Assembly (NCBI GenBank): GCA_964246015.1
Contig: CAXTPG010000001.1
Location: forward strand, 62,001 to 126,000
DNA length: 64,000 bases
Source: JBBROS01 sp964246015
GTDB lineage: Bacteria > Pseudomonadota > Alphaproteobacteria > Acetobacterales > Acetobacteraceae
Direction of reading: 5' to 3'
The first letter of the stretch is position 1. Each line of letters begins with the position of its first letter. The notes under the pieces were generated by a model. It was not told where the DNA came from. It saw only the letters and a program-made list of their open reading frames with translations, and made no database searches. Made by a program: the position numbers and the translations under genes. Shown one piece after another: positions 1-6,577 of the stretch.

Positions 1-1
1 C

Positions 2-640
2 CGCACGGCGCCGCTCACGACGATCTGCTTCCTCGACAACGCGAACAGCCCCTTGCCGGAGGCGCTGGCCGCCGGTGACGTGACCGTCGGCATCGACGTG
101 CTGCAAGGCCAGCCCGCCGACATCCGCCACTCGTTCCTGTTGCAGGAGTCGCCGTTCGTGATCGCCTGCGCGAAGAACAGCGCCCTGGCCGGCGCCGGGC
201 TGGAACCGGGGGACCAGATCCCGATGGACGTGTTCTGCTCGCTGCCGCACGCGGTCCGCACCATCAGCCTGCTGGAGGACGGGCTGATCAACCGCATGCT
301 GTCGGCCGTCAGCCGGATGCGGCACGTGCGGTTCGTCGTGTCGCATTTCGGCGCGATGGGGGCGATCGTGCAGGGCAGCGACATGCTGGCGCCGGTGCCC
401 GGGCTGCTGGCGTTCGAGCTGGCACGACGCTATCCCGTCACCGTGTATCGGCTGCCGGCGGAGCTTGGCCTGCAGCCCTACGCCGTGAAGCTCTACTGGC
501 ACCGCCGCAACGACGCCGACCCGGCGCATCAATGGCTGCGCGCCATCGTGACGCACTGCGCGCAGACGCTGGCCGCGTCGCGCCCGCGCTACGAGTGGGC
601 GCAGATCGTCGGGGATGGCAATCCGCGGATCGACGAGTAG
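2..640 (+). CDS. LysR-family transcriptional regulator, C-terminal part (5' truncated)
   Basis: The reading frame is open from base 2 and ends in TAG at 640, so only about 212 C-terminal residues are present. They look like the periplasmic-binding-like effector domain of a NodD/LinR-type LysR regulator. There is a segment resembling the first lobe (about residues 20-90), a crossover segment containing SHFGAMGAIVQGSDMLAPVP, and a short C-terminal tail YLYWHRR-like (here KLYWHRRNDADPAHQWLR). That tail is the usual LysR ending, where the last helix carries the WHxR and HxWLR signature. The N-terminal winged helix-turn-helix lies upstream of the window. It converges on the amino-acid permease gene with only 7 bases between the two stops, so it need not regulate that operon. 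The ligand cannot be inferred. Confidence 0.85.
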   Translation, partial: RTAPLTTICFLDNANSPLPEALAAGDVTVGIDVLQGQPADIRHSFLLQESPFVIACAKNSALAGAGLEPGDQIPMDVFCSLPHAVRTISLLEDGLINRMLSAVSRMRHVRFVVSHFGAMGAIVQGSDMLAPVPGLLAFELARRYPVTVYRLPAELGLQPYAVKLYWHRRNDADPAHQWLRAIVTHCAQTLAASRPRYEWAQIVGDGNPRIDE

Positions 641-647
641 CGGCGGG

Positions 648-1670
648 TCAGCGCAGCCGACGTTCCAGGACGGTGCCGGCCAGCGACATCAGCAGACAGC
701 AGCCGAAGAACAGAAGGGCGGCGAAGGTGTAGCCCTCCTGCGCCAGGCCCAGCCAGGACTGGTCCTTCAGCGACTGCGTGACGACGCCCATCAGGTCGAA
801 CAGGCCGACGATGCTGACCAGGGTCGTGTCCTTGAACAGGTCGACCGCGACGTTGACGATGCCGGGGACGGCGACGCGCAGGGCCTGGGGCAGGACGATG
901 GCCGCCTGGATGCGGAGCCAGTGCAGGCCGAGGGCGGCGGCGGCCTCGGACTGGCCGGGCGGGACGCCCTGCAGGCCGCCGCGGATGGCCTCGGCCATGT
1001 AGGCGCTGGTGAACAGGACCAGGACGATCATGGCGCGCACGAGGTTGTCGACGGTGACGCCCTGCGGCAGCGCCATCGGGAGCAGGACCAGGCCCATGAA
1101 CAGGACGCCGAGCAGGGGAACGCCGCGCCAGAACTCGATCATCGCGATGCTGATCCCGCGCAGGAACGGCAGGCGGGAGCGCCGGCCATAGGCCAAGGCG
1201 GTGCCGAGCGGGATGGCGAGGGCGACGGAGACGAAGGACAGAACGACGTTGAGCATCAGACCGCCCCAATCGGCCGTGGGCACCGGAGGAAGGCCCAGGA
1301 TCCCCCCGGCCAGGAGGATGCCTGCCGCGGGGGGGATGCCGAGCAGCAGGACGGCCAACCATGCGCCGCGATGGCTGCGGCCGAACAAGGTGCCGAGGAT
1401 GGCGGCGATCATGAGGGCGGCGGAGAGATCGACCCGCCAGCGCTCCGGCACCGGGAAACCGCCGTAGAAGAACAGGCCGAGGCGCGCCCGGATGAACGCC
1501 CAGCACGCGCCGTCGGGTCCGCAGGCCCGGCGGTTGGGGGCGGACCAGGTCGCGGCCTCGACCGCCCAATGCCACAAAGGCGGGACGGTCCAGGCCAGCA
1601 AGGCGGCAAGCGCCAGGGTCAGCGCGGCGCTGCCGGGCGTGGCGACCAGGGCGCGGAGCGTGCGGATCAT
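648..1670 (-). CDS. aapM: Amino-acid ABC transporter permease, AapM-like
   Basis: This is a 340-residue inner-membrane permease of the polar/general L-amino-acid uptake family. The ATG at 1670 was chosen because it begins a hydrophobic N-terminal segment 8 bases after the upstream permease stop; an open frame running further upstream only shadows that gene. The fragment ADWGGLMLNVVLSF opens the transport domain. The EAA loop is visible as EAAAALGLHWLRIQAAIVLPQA (about residues 240-260), the site that docks to the ATPase. The insertion between the first membrane helix and the transport domain, with RRACGPDGACWAFI, is typical of AapM/BztC. It is the last gene of aapJ-aapQ-aapM. The usual aapP ATPase does not follow, because a convergent LysR gene ends 7 bases away. 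Confidence 0.93.
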   Translation of the reverse strand: MIRTLRALVATPGSAALTLALAALLAWTVPPLWHWAVEAATWSAPNRRACGPDGACWAFIRARLGLFFYGGFPVPERWRVDLSAALMIAAILGTLFGRSHRGAWLAVLLLGIPPAAGILLAGGILGLPPVPTADWGGLMLNVVLSFVSVALAIPLGTALAYGRRSRLPFLRGISIAMIEFWRGVPLLGVLFMGLVLLPMALPQGVTVDNLVRAMIVLVLFTSAYMAEAIRGGLQGVPPGQSEAAAALGLHWLRIQAAIVLPQALRVAVPGIVNVAVDLFKDTTLVSIVGLFDLMGVVTQSLKDQSWLGLAQEGYTFAALLFFGCCLLMSLAGTVLERRLR

Positions 1671-1678
1671 CGGGGCCG

Positions 1679-2803
1679 TCAGCGGCTCGGGCGGGACAGG
1701 CGGCGGTCCCACGCATTCATGGCCGCGGAGACGAGCAGATTCACGGCAAGGAAGACGCCGAGGATGATCGTCATGACCTCCACGGCCCGGCCCGACTGGT
1801 TCAGCACGGTCCGGGCATAGATCTGTAGGATCTCGGGGTAGGCGATGGCGGCGCCCAGGGTCGTCGACTTGATGACGTTCAGATACTGGCTGGTCAACGG
1901 CGGCAGCAGGGTTCGCAGCGCCTGGGGCAGCACGACCAGGCGCATGGTCCGGCCCGGGGATAGGCCCAGGCTGCGGGCCGCTTCCACCTGGCCGCGGGCC
2001 ACGCCCTCGATGGAGGCCCGGACGTTCTCGGCGACGAACGCGGACGTGTAGATGGCGATGCCGAGGGACAGCGCGAGCAGCTCGGGCGGGAGCCGCCAAC
2101 CGCCCTGGAAGTTGAAGCCGCGCATGGCGGGCAGCGTCCAATGGGTCGCAAGGATGGCGGCGGCGAGCAGGACGAGGCCGACCAGGCGCAAAACGGTGGC
2201 ATGGCGCGGGCGGAAGGCCGGCAGGACCAGCGCGACGACGAGCGCGGTCAGCGCGGCGCCCGGGAACCAGGATGCGTCCGGGGCCGGCATGAACAGCCCG
2301 CGGACGTTGAGGAACAGCGCGTCGGCAAGGACGAGGCTGCTGCGGGGGCCGGGCAGGGTCTGGAGGACGGCGAAGTACCAGAAGACGATCTGCAGCAGTT
2401 GCGGGGTGTTCCGCACCAGCTCGATGACACCCCGGGACAGGAGGCGCGCGAGCGGATTGGCGGAGAGGCGCATGAGGGCGAGCACGAGGCCCAGCAGGGT
2501 CGCGCCGATGATGGCGAGCGCGCTGGCCAGCAGCGTGTTCAGCCCGGCGACGAACAGCGCGCGGGCATAGGTGTCGCTGCTGTCCCAGTCCGCGAGGCGG
2601 AAGGGGATGTCGAAGCCGGCGGGGCGGAGGATGAAGGCGAAGTTGACGTCGATGTTGCGGCGGGCAAGGGCGAGGGCGGCGTTGTGACCGGTCCACAGCA
2701 GGAGGGCCAGGACAAGGACGGCGGCGAGGGATTGCCAGGCGAGGGCGCGCCAGGAGGCTCGCCAGGCGGGCGGTTGGGGTGGGGGTGGGCGGGGCGCGTT
2801 CAT
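1679..2803 (-). CDS. aapQ: Amino-acid ABC transporter permease, AapQ-like
   Basis: This 374-residue protein is the partner permease of the general L-amino-acid ABC importer. A first membrane helix at about residues 22-42 (LAAVLVLALLLW) is followed by a long periplasmic/insert region with DINVNFAFI-type sequence. That insert is the hallmark of AapQ/BztB, as in FILRPAGFDIPF. The HisM-like core follows. The EAA loop is EAARSLGLSPGRTMRLVVLPQA near residues 270-290. It lies between aapJ (103 bases upstream) and aapM (8 bases downstream), so it is probably cotranscribed. Length is close to the family norm of about 390. The start codon has only a weak upstream purine tract. Confidence 0.93.
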   Translation of the reverse strand: MNAPRPPPPQPPAWRASWRALAWQSLAAVLVLALLLWTGHNAALALARRNIDVNFAFILRPAGFDIPFRLADWDSSDTYARALFVAGLNTLLASALAIIGATLLGLVLALMRLSANPLARLLSRGVIELVRNTPQLLQIVFWYFAVLQTLPGPRSSLVLADALFLNVRGLFMPAPDASWFPGAALTALVVALVLPAFRPRHATVLRLVGLVLLAAAILATHWTLPAMRGFNFQGGWRLPPELLALSLGIAIYTSAFVAENVRASIEGVARGQVEAARSLGLSPGRTMRLVVLPQALRTLLPPLTSQYLNVIKSTTLGAAIAYPEILQIYARTVLNQSGRAVEVMTIILGVFLAVNLLVSAAMNAWDRRLSRPSR

Positions 2804-2857
2804 GGGGGTGCGCCGGGTCGGGTCGGGTTGGACGTGCGAGGCACACTGGCACGAGGT

Positions 2858-2876
2858 CCCCGGGTCACGCCCGGGG
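2858..2876. repeat. GC-rich hairpin between aapJ and aapQ
   Basis: CCCCGGG (2858-2864), loop TCACG, then CCCGGGG (2870-2876) form a perfect 7-bp stem in the 103-base gap between aapJ and aapQ. An intercistronic stem here could stabilise the aapJ message, giving more binding protein than permease. That is a common arrangement in binding-protein operons, but it is inferred here. The surrounding bases (GGTCCCCGGGTCACGCCCGGGGATGACG) look like a dispersed intergenic repeat rather than unique sequence. Confidence 0.55.
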
Positions 2877-2906
2877 ATGACGTACTCGTTCTGGGGCGCG
2901 CCTTTC

Positions 2907-3938
2907 TCAGCGGAACGGGAGCGGGTAGTGGAGGCCGCCCTGGTTCCAGAGCTTGTTCTGGCCGCGGGCGAGGTCGAGCGCCTTGGGGCCGAAGAACTCG
3001 TCGTAGAGCTCGCCGTAGTTGCCCACGGCCTTGATGGCGTTGAGGGTCCACGCGTCGTCGAGGCCCAGCAGCGTGCCGAAGCCGCCCTCGGTGCCCAGCA
3101 GGCGCTTGATGGTGGGATCGACGGAGGTCTTCATCTGGTCGGCGTTGGCCTTCGTGACGCCCAGCTCTTCCGCGAGCTTCAGGGCGCCGTCGAGCCAGAA
3201 CAGGATGTTGCGCCACGTGATGTCGCCGCTGCGGGCGTGGATGCCCAGGGGTTCCTTGCTGAGCACGCCTTCCAGCACGATCCAGTCATTGGGCGCCTTC
3301 AGGGTGGAGCGGACGGCAGCGAGGCTGCCCGTGTCGTCGGTGTAGCCGTCGCAGCGGCCGGCCTCCATGGCGGCCATGGCCTCGTCCGACTTCTCGAACA
3401 GCAGGGTGCCGATCTTGTTGCCGGTCTTCTTGGCATAGTCGGCGATGTTGAGTTCGAGCGTGGCGCCGGTCAGCGTGCAGATGGTCGCGCCGGTCAGCTG
3501 CTCGATCTTCGTGACGTTCAGCTTCTTGGCGACCAGGAAGCCCTGGCCCGCGTAGAAGTTGATCGCGACCTCATCCAGATGAAGCTGCGCGCTGCGGGTG
3601 AACGTCAGCGTGCTGTCGCGGATCAGGACGTCGATCTCGCCGGATTGCAGGATGGTGAAGCGGGCCGGCGTGGTCGTGGGGACGAAGCGGACCTTCGAGG
3701 GGTCACCCAGCACGGCGGCGGCGATGGCGCGGCAGTAGCCGACATCGAAGCCCTTCCAGGCACCGGTGCTGTCCTGGAACGCGAACCCGGGGATGCCGGT
3801 ATCGACCCCGCACGACAGCATGCCCCGGCGCTTGATGGCATCGACCGTGGGACCGGGGGTGGGAATGGACTGCGCCTGGGCGGTGGCGCCCACCGCGAGA
3901 AGCAGCGCCAGGGCGCGGAGGAAAGGGGGTGGGCGCAT
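2907..3938 (-). CDS. aapJ: Amino-acid ABC transporter periplasmic binding protein, AapJ-like
   Basis: A 343-residue secreted solute-binding protein of family 3. Residues 1-22 form a Sec signal peptide (two arginines avoided, ALALLLAVGATAQAQ, cleavage after AQA). The mature protein starts with the family signature VDAIKRRGMLSCGVDTGIPGF, followed by GFDVGYCRAIAAAVLGDPSKVRF. The C-terminal block NAIKAVGNYGELYDEFFG is characteristic of AapJ/BztA. An ATG at 3938 preceded by GGAGG supports the start. As first gene of aapJQM it would capture L-amino acids in the periplasm. The promoter probably lies in the 136-base divergent gap before the carboxymuconolactone-decarboxylase-like gene. Confidence 0.95.
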   Translation of the reverse strand: MRPPPFLRALALLLAVGATAQAQSIPTPGPTVDAIKRRGMLSCGVDTGIPGFAFQDSTGAWKGFDVGYCRAIAAAVLGDPSKVRFVPTTTPARFTILQSGEIDVLIRDSTLTFTRSAQLHLDEVAINFYAGQGFLVAKKLNVTKIEQLTGATICTLTGATLELNIADYAKKTGNKIGTLLFEKSDEAMAAMEAGRCDGYTDDTGSLAAVRSTLKAPNDWIVLEGVLSKEPLGIHARSGDITWRNILFWLDGALKLAEELGVTKANADQMKTSVDPTIKRLLGTEGGFGTLLGLDDAWTLNAIKAVGNYGELYDEFFGPKALDLARGQNKLWNQGGLHYPLPFR

Positions 3939-4074
3939 GGTCGAGCCTCCGGCTGGTTGTCACGGGTCAGTGAACAGGGTCCGTGATACCGGGGTCAAGC
4001 AGGTTCCGTGCCGCGGCGGCGGCTTGCCGGGCGGGATGCGCGGGTCTGTAGTGGGCGGAACCAGGGAGACGCCC

Positions 4075-4488
4075 ATGACCGACCACCCCACGCCCGAGAC
4101 GCTGTTCGAGCGCGGCCTGCCGATCCGGCGCGCCGTGCTGGGCGCCGACTACGTCGACAACGGCATCGCGAACGCGAACGAGTTCATGATGACGTTCCAG
4201 CACGCCACGACGGAGCTGGCCTGGGGCTACGTATGGGACCGCCCGGGCCTGGACCGGAAGTCGCGCAGCCTGATGAACCTCGCCATGCTGACGGCGCTGC
4301 GGGCGCACAACGAGCTGAAGCTGCACGTGAAGGGGGCGCTCGCGAACGGACTGACGGTCGACGAGATCAAGGAGGCGCTGCTGCACGCGACGATCTATTG
4401 CGGCATCCCCGCGGGGCTGGAGGCGTTCAAGGCGGCGAACGAGGTGCTGGTGGCGGAGGGCCGCGTGCCGGCGGGGCCAAAGGCGTGA
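4075..4488 (+). CDS. Carboxymuconolactone decarboxylase-family protein (PcaC-like)
   Basis: This 137-residue protein is an all-helical CMD/AhpD-fold protein close in size to 4-carboxymuconolactone decarboxylase PcaC. It carries the PcaC-type stretch ELAWGYVWDRPGLDRKSRS near residues 40-60 and the core HNELKLHVKGALANGLT with EIKEALLHATIYCGIPAG. The usual peroxiredoxin-type CxxC of AhpD is absent, which favours a decarboxylase or lyase-like role over peroxidase activity. The ATG at 4075 follows AGGGAGAC; an upstream open frame has no such signal. Its stop overlaps the GTG start of the next dehydrogenase. With BenE downstream it suggests aromatic-acid or ring-cleavage-product metabolism, but no pcaB/pcaG/pcaH genes are present, so the substrate is uncertain. 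Confidence 0.85.
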   Translation: MTDHPTPETLFERGLPIRRAVLGADYVDNGIANANEFMMTFQHATTELAWGYVWDRPGLDRKSRSLMNLAMLTALRAHNELKLHVKGALANGLTVDEIKEALLHATIYCGIPAGLEAFKAANEVLVAEGRVPAGPKA

Positions 4489-5381
4489 CGCTGCCCGCTG
4501 TCGGGTTCATCGGGTTGGGCGCCATGGGCCGGCCCATGGCGGCTCGCGTCTCGGCGGCCGGGTTCCCGCTGCACGTCCTGGACGCGGACGTGCAGCGGGC
4601 GGGGGCCGTGGCGGCGGAGCTGGCAGGCGTCTGGGCCGCGGACGGCGCGGCGCTGGCGCGTGAGTGCGAACTGGTCGTGACCATGCTGCCCACCAGCGCG
4701 ATCGTGGACCAGGTGCTTGGGGGCGAGAGCGGCGTCCTGGCCGGGCTGCGGCCGGGTTCGGTGGTGATCGACATGACGAGCGGAAGCCCGAACGAGACGC
4801 GGGCGCTGGCGGCACGGGTCCTGGCAGCGGGGGGCACGCTGATCGATGCGCCGGTCTCGGGCGGCGTGCCGCGCGCCCGGACGGGTGAGCTGTCCATCAT
4901 GGTGGGGGGCGACGCGGCGGCGATCGCGCGGGCGGAGCCGCTGTTGCGGAGCATGGGCACGACGATCATGCGGACCGGGGACGTGGGCAGCGCGCATGCG
5001 ATGAAGGCGTTGAACAACCTGGTGAGCGCCGGGAGTTTCCTCATGGGCATCGAGGCGTTGCTGATCGGGCAGCGCTTCGGGCTGGACCCGGCGCTGATGG
5101 TCGATGTCATCAACGCGTCGACGGGCATGAGCAACAGCAGCCAGAAGAAGTTCAAGCAGTTCGTGCTGAGCCGGCGGTTCGACGCCGGGTTCGGGCTGGA
5201 TCTGATGGTGAAGGACCTGGGGATCGCGATGGGGGTGGCGCGGGAGACGTCGACTCCGGCGCCGCTTTCGGCGCTGGTGCGGGAGATGTGGGCGGCGGCG
5301 CAGGCGGCGCTGGGACCGGGGCAGGATCATACGGCGGCGGCGAAGCTGAGCGAGCGGTTGGCGGGGACGGAGCTGGGCTGA
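4485..5381 (+). CDS. NAD(P)-dependent beta-hydroxyacid dehydrogenase (3-hydroxyisobutyrate dehydrogenase family)
   Basis: A 298-residue cytosolic oxidoreductase. The N-terminal Rossmann motif is GFIGLGAMGRPMAARV (about residues 6-21). The substrate-binding signature DAPVSGGVPRARTGELSIMVGG is at about residues 120-141, and the catalytic lysine region is HAMKALNNLVSAG near residue 170. These match HIBADH, tartronate semialdehyde reductase and GLYR1 relatives, which oxidise or reduce beta-hydroxyacids. The start is the GTG at 4485, overlapping the upstream TGA (GTGA). That implies translational coupling with the decarboxylase-like gene. The exact substrate cannot be told from sequence. Confidence 0.92.
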   Translation: MTLPAVGFIGLGAMGRPMAARVSAAGFPLHVLDADVQRAGAVAAELAGVWAADGAALARECELVVTMLPTSAIVDQVLGGESGVLAGLRPGSVVIDMTSGSPNETRALAARVLAAGGTLIDAPVSGGVPRARTGELSIMVGGDAAAIARAEPLLRSMGTTIMRTGDVGSAHAMKALNNLVSAGSFLMGIEALLIGQRFGLDPALMVDVINASTGMSNSSQKKFKQFVLSRRFDAGFGLDLMVKDLGIAMGVARETSTPAPLSALVREMWAAAQAALGPGQDHTAAAKLSERLAGTELG

Positions 5382-5386
5382 CGGTC

Positions 5387-6526
5387 GTGCGGTTCTCGAT
5401 CTTCGCGGCGGCGCTGGTGGCCGTGCTGGTGGGGTTTGGCGGCACGCTGGCGCTGGTGGTGGCGGCGGCGCGGAACCTGGGGGCGGATGGGGGGGAGATC
5501 GCGTCCTGGGTGGGGGCGCTCTGCCTGGGGATCGGGATCAGCAGCATCGCGCTGAGTTCGTGGCATCGGATCCCCGTCGTGACGGCGTGGTCCCTGGCGG
5601 GGGCGGTGCTGATCGCGGGCGTGCCGGCCGGGTTGTCGATGGGGAAGGCGGTGGGGGCGTTCGTGTTCTCCGGGGTGCTGATGGTGCTGTCGGGGCTGGT
5701 TCCGGCGCTGGGGGCGGCGGTGTCCCGGCTGCCGGCGCCGTTGGGGGCGGCGATGCTGGCGGGGCTGCTGCTGCGGTATGTGCTGGCGATCTTTCAGGGG
5801 GCGCAGGCGGAGCCGCTGCTGGTGCTGCCGCTGCTGCTGGTGTTCCTGGTGGCGCGGGGGGTTCACGCGTCGTCGGCGCCGCTGGTGGTGATTGCGGCCG
5901 GGTTGCCGCTGGCGTGGTGGCTGGGGCATGCGCTGCCGGCGCCGGAGTTCGGGCTGGCGGTGCCGCGGTGGACGACGCCGGAGTTCGACGTGGCGACGAT
6001 GGTGGGGCTGGGCGTGCCGCTGTTCCTGGTGACGATGGCGACGCAGCAGATTCCGGGGACTGCGGTGCTGCGGGTCGCGGGATACGCGCCGCCGGTGCGC
6101 AGCGCACTGGTGGTGACGGGGGTGATGACGCTGCTGCTGTCGCCGTTCGGGGGCTATTCGACGAACATGTCGTCGGTGACGGCGGCGATCTGCACGGGGC
6201 CCGACGCGCATCCCGACCCGGCGCAGCGCTGGCGCACGGGACCGATCTACGGCGCGCTGTACCTGGTTCTGGCGCTGTTCGGGGCCGGGTTCGCGGCGAT
6301 GCTGGCTTGGTTGCCGGGAGTGCTGGTGACGGTCGTGGCAGGGACGGCGCTGCTGGGCCCCATGACCAACGCGATGGCGGCGGCGGTGGCGGTGGAGCGG
6401 CAGCGGCTGGCGGCGGTGGTGGCGTTCGCGGTGACGGCGTCGGGCGTCTCCGCGCTGGGGCTGGGCGGCGCGTTCTGGGGCTTGCTGGCGGGAGTGCTGG
6501 TCCTGGGGTTCGAGCGGCGGCGGTAG
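5387..6526 (+). CDS. benE: BenE-family benzoate/H+ symporter
   Basis: This is a 379-residue inner-membrane protein with about 11-12 hydrophobic segments, in the benzoate:H+ symporter family. The N-terminal VRFSIFAAALVAVLVGFGGTLALVVAAA, the central SPFGGYSTNMSSVTAAICTGPDAHPDPAQRW (about residues 248-278) and TALLGPMTNAMAAAV near the C-terminus are the conserved BenE blocks. The GTG at 5387 was chosen, 5 bases after the dehydrogenase stop. An ATG far upstream would add a Gly-rich, non-membrane leader that merely overlaps the previous gene. Its place beside the PcaC-like and HIBADH-like genes suggests uptake of an aromatic or related acid for that pathway. Confidence 0.9.
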   Translation: MRFSIFAAALVAVLVGFGGTLALVVAAARNLGADGGEIASWVGALCLGIGISSIALSSWHRIPVVTAWSLAGAVLIAGVPAGLSMGKAVGAFVFSGVLMVLSGLVPALGAAVSRLPAPLGAAMLAGLLLRYVLAIFQGAQAEPLLVLPLLLVFLVARGVHASSAPLVVIAAGLPLAWWLGHALPAPEFGLAVPRWTTPEFDVATMVGLGVPLFLVTMATQQIPGTAVLRVAGYAPPVRSALVVTGVMTLLLSPFGGYSTNMSSVTAAICTGPDAHPDPAQRWRTGPIYGALYLVLALFGAGFAAMLAWLPGVLVTVVAGTALLGPMTNAMAAAVAVERQRLAAVVAFAVTASGVSALGLGGAFWGLLAGVLVLGFERRR

Positions 6527-6577
6527 CAACTCTGGACGGCGGACGCGGTTCTACTGCGGCACGCAGGAGACCGGACG

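Noticed and set aside
648..2852. 734-residue minus-strand frame joining two permeases
   Set aside because: The aapM-like gene begins at 1670; upstream of it the frame is only an Arg/Pro-rich out-of-frame shadow of aapQ.
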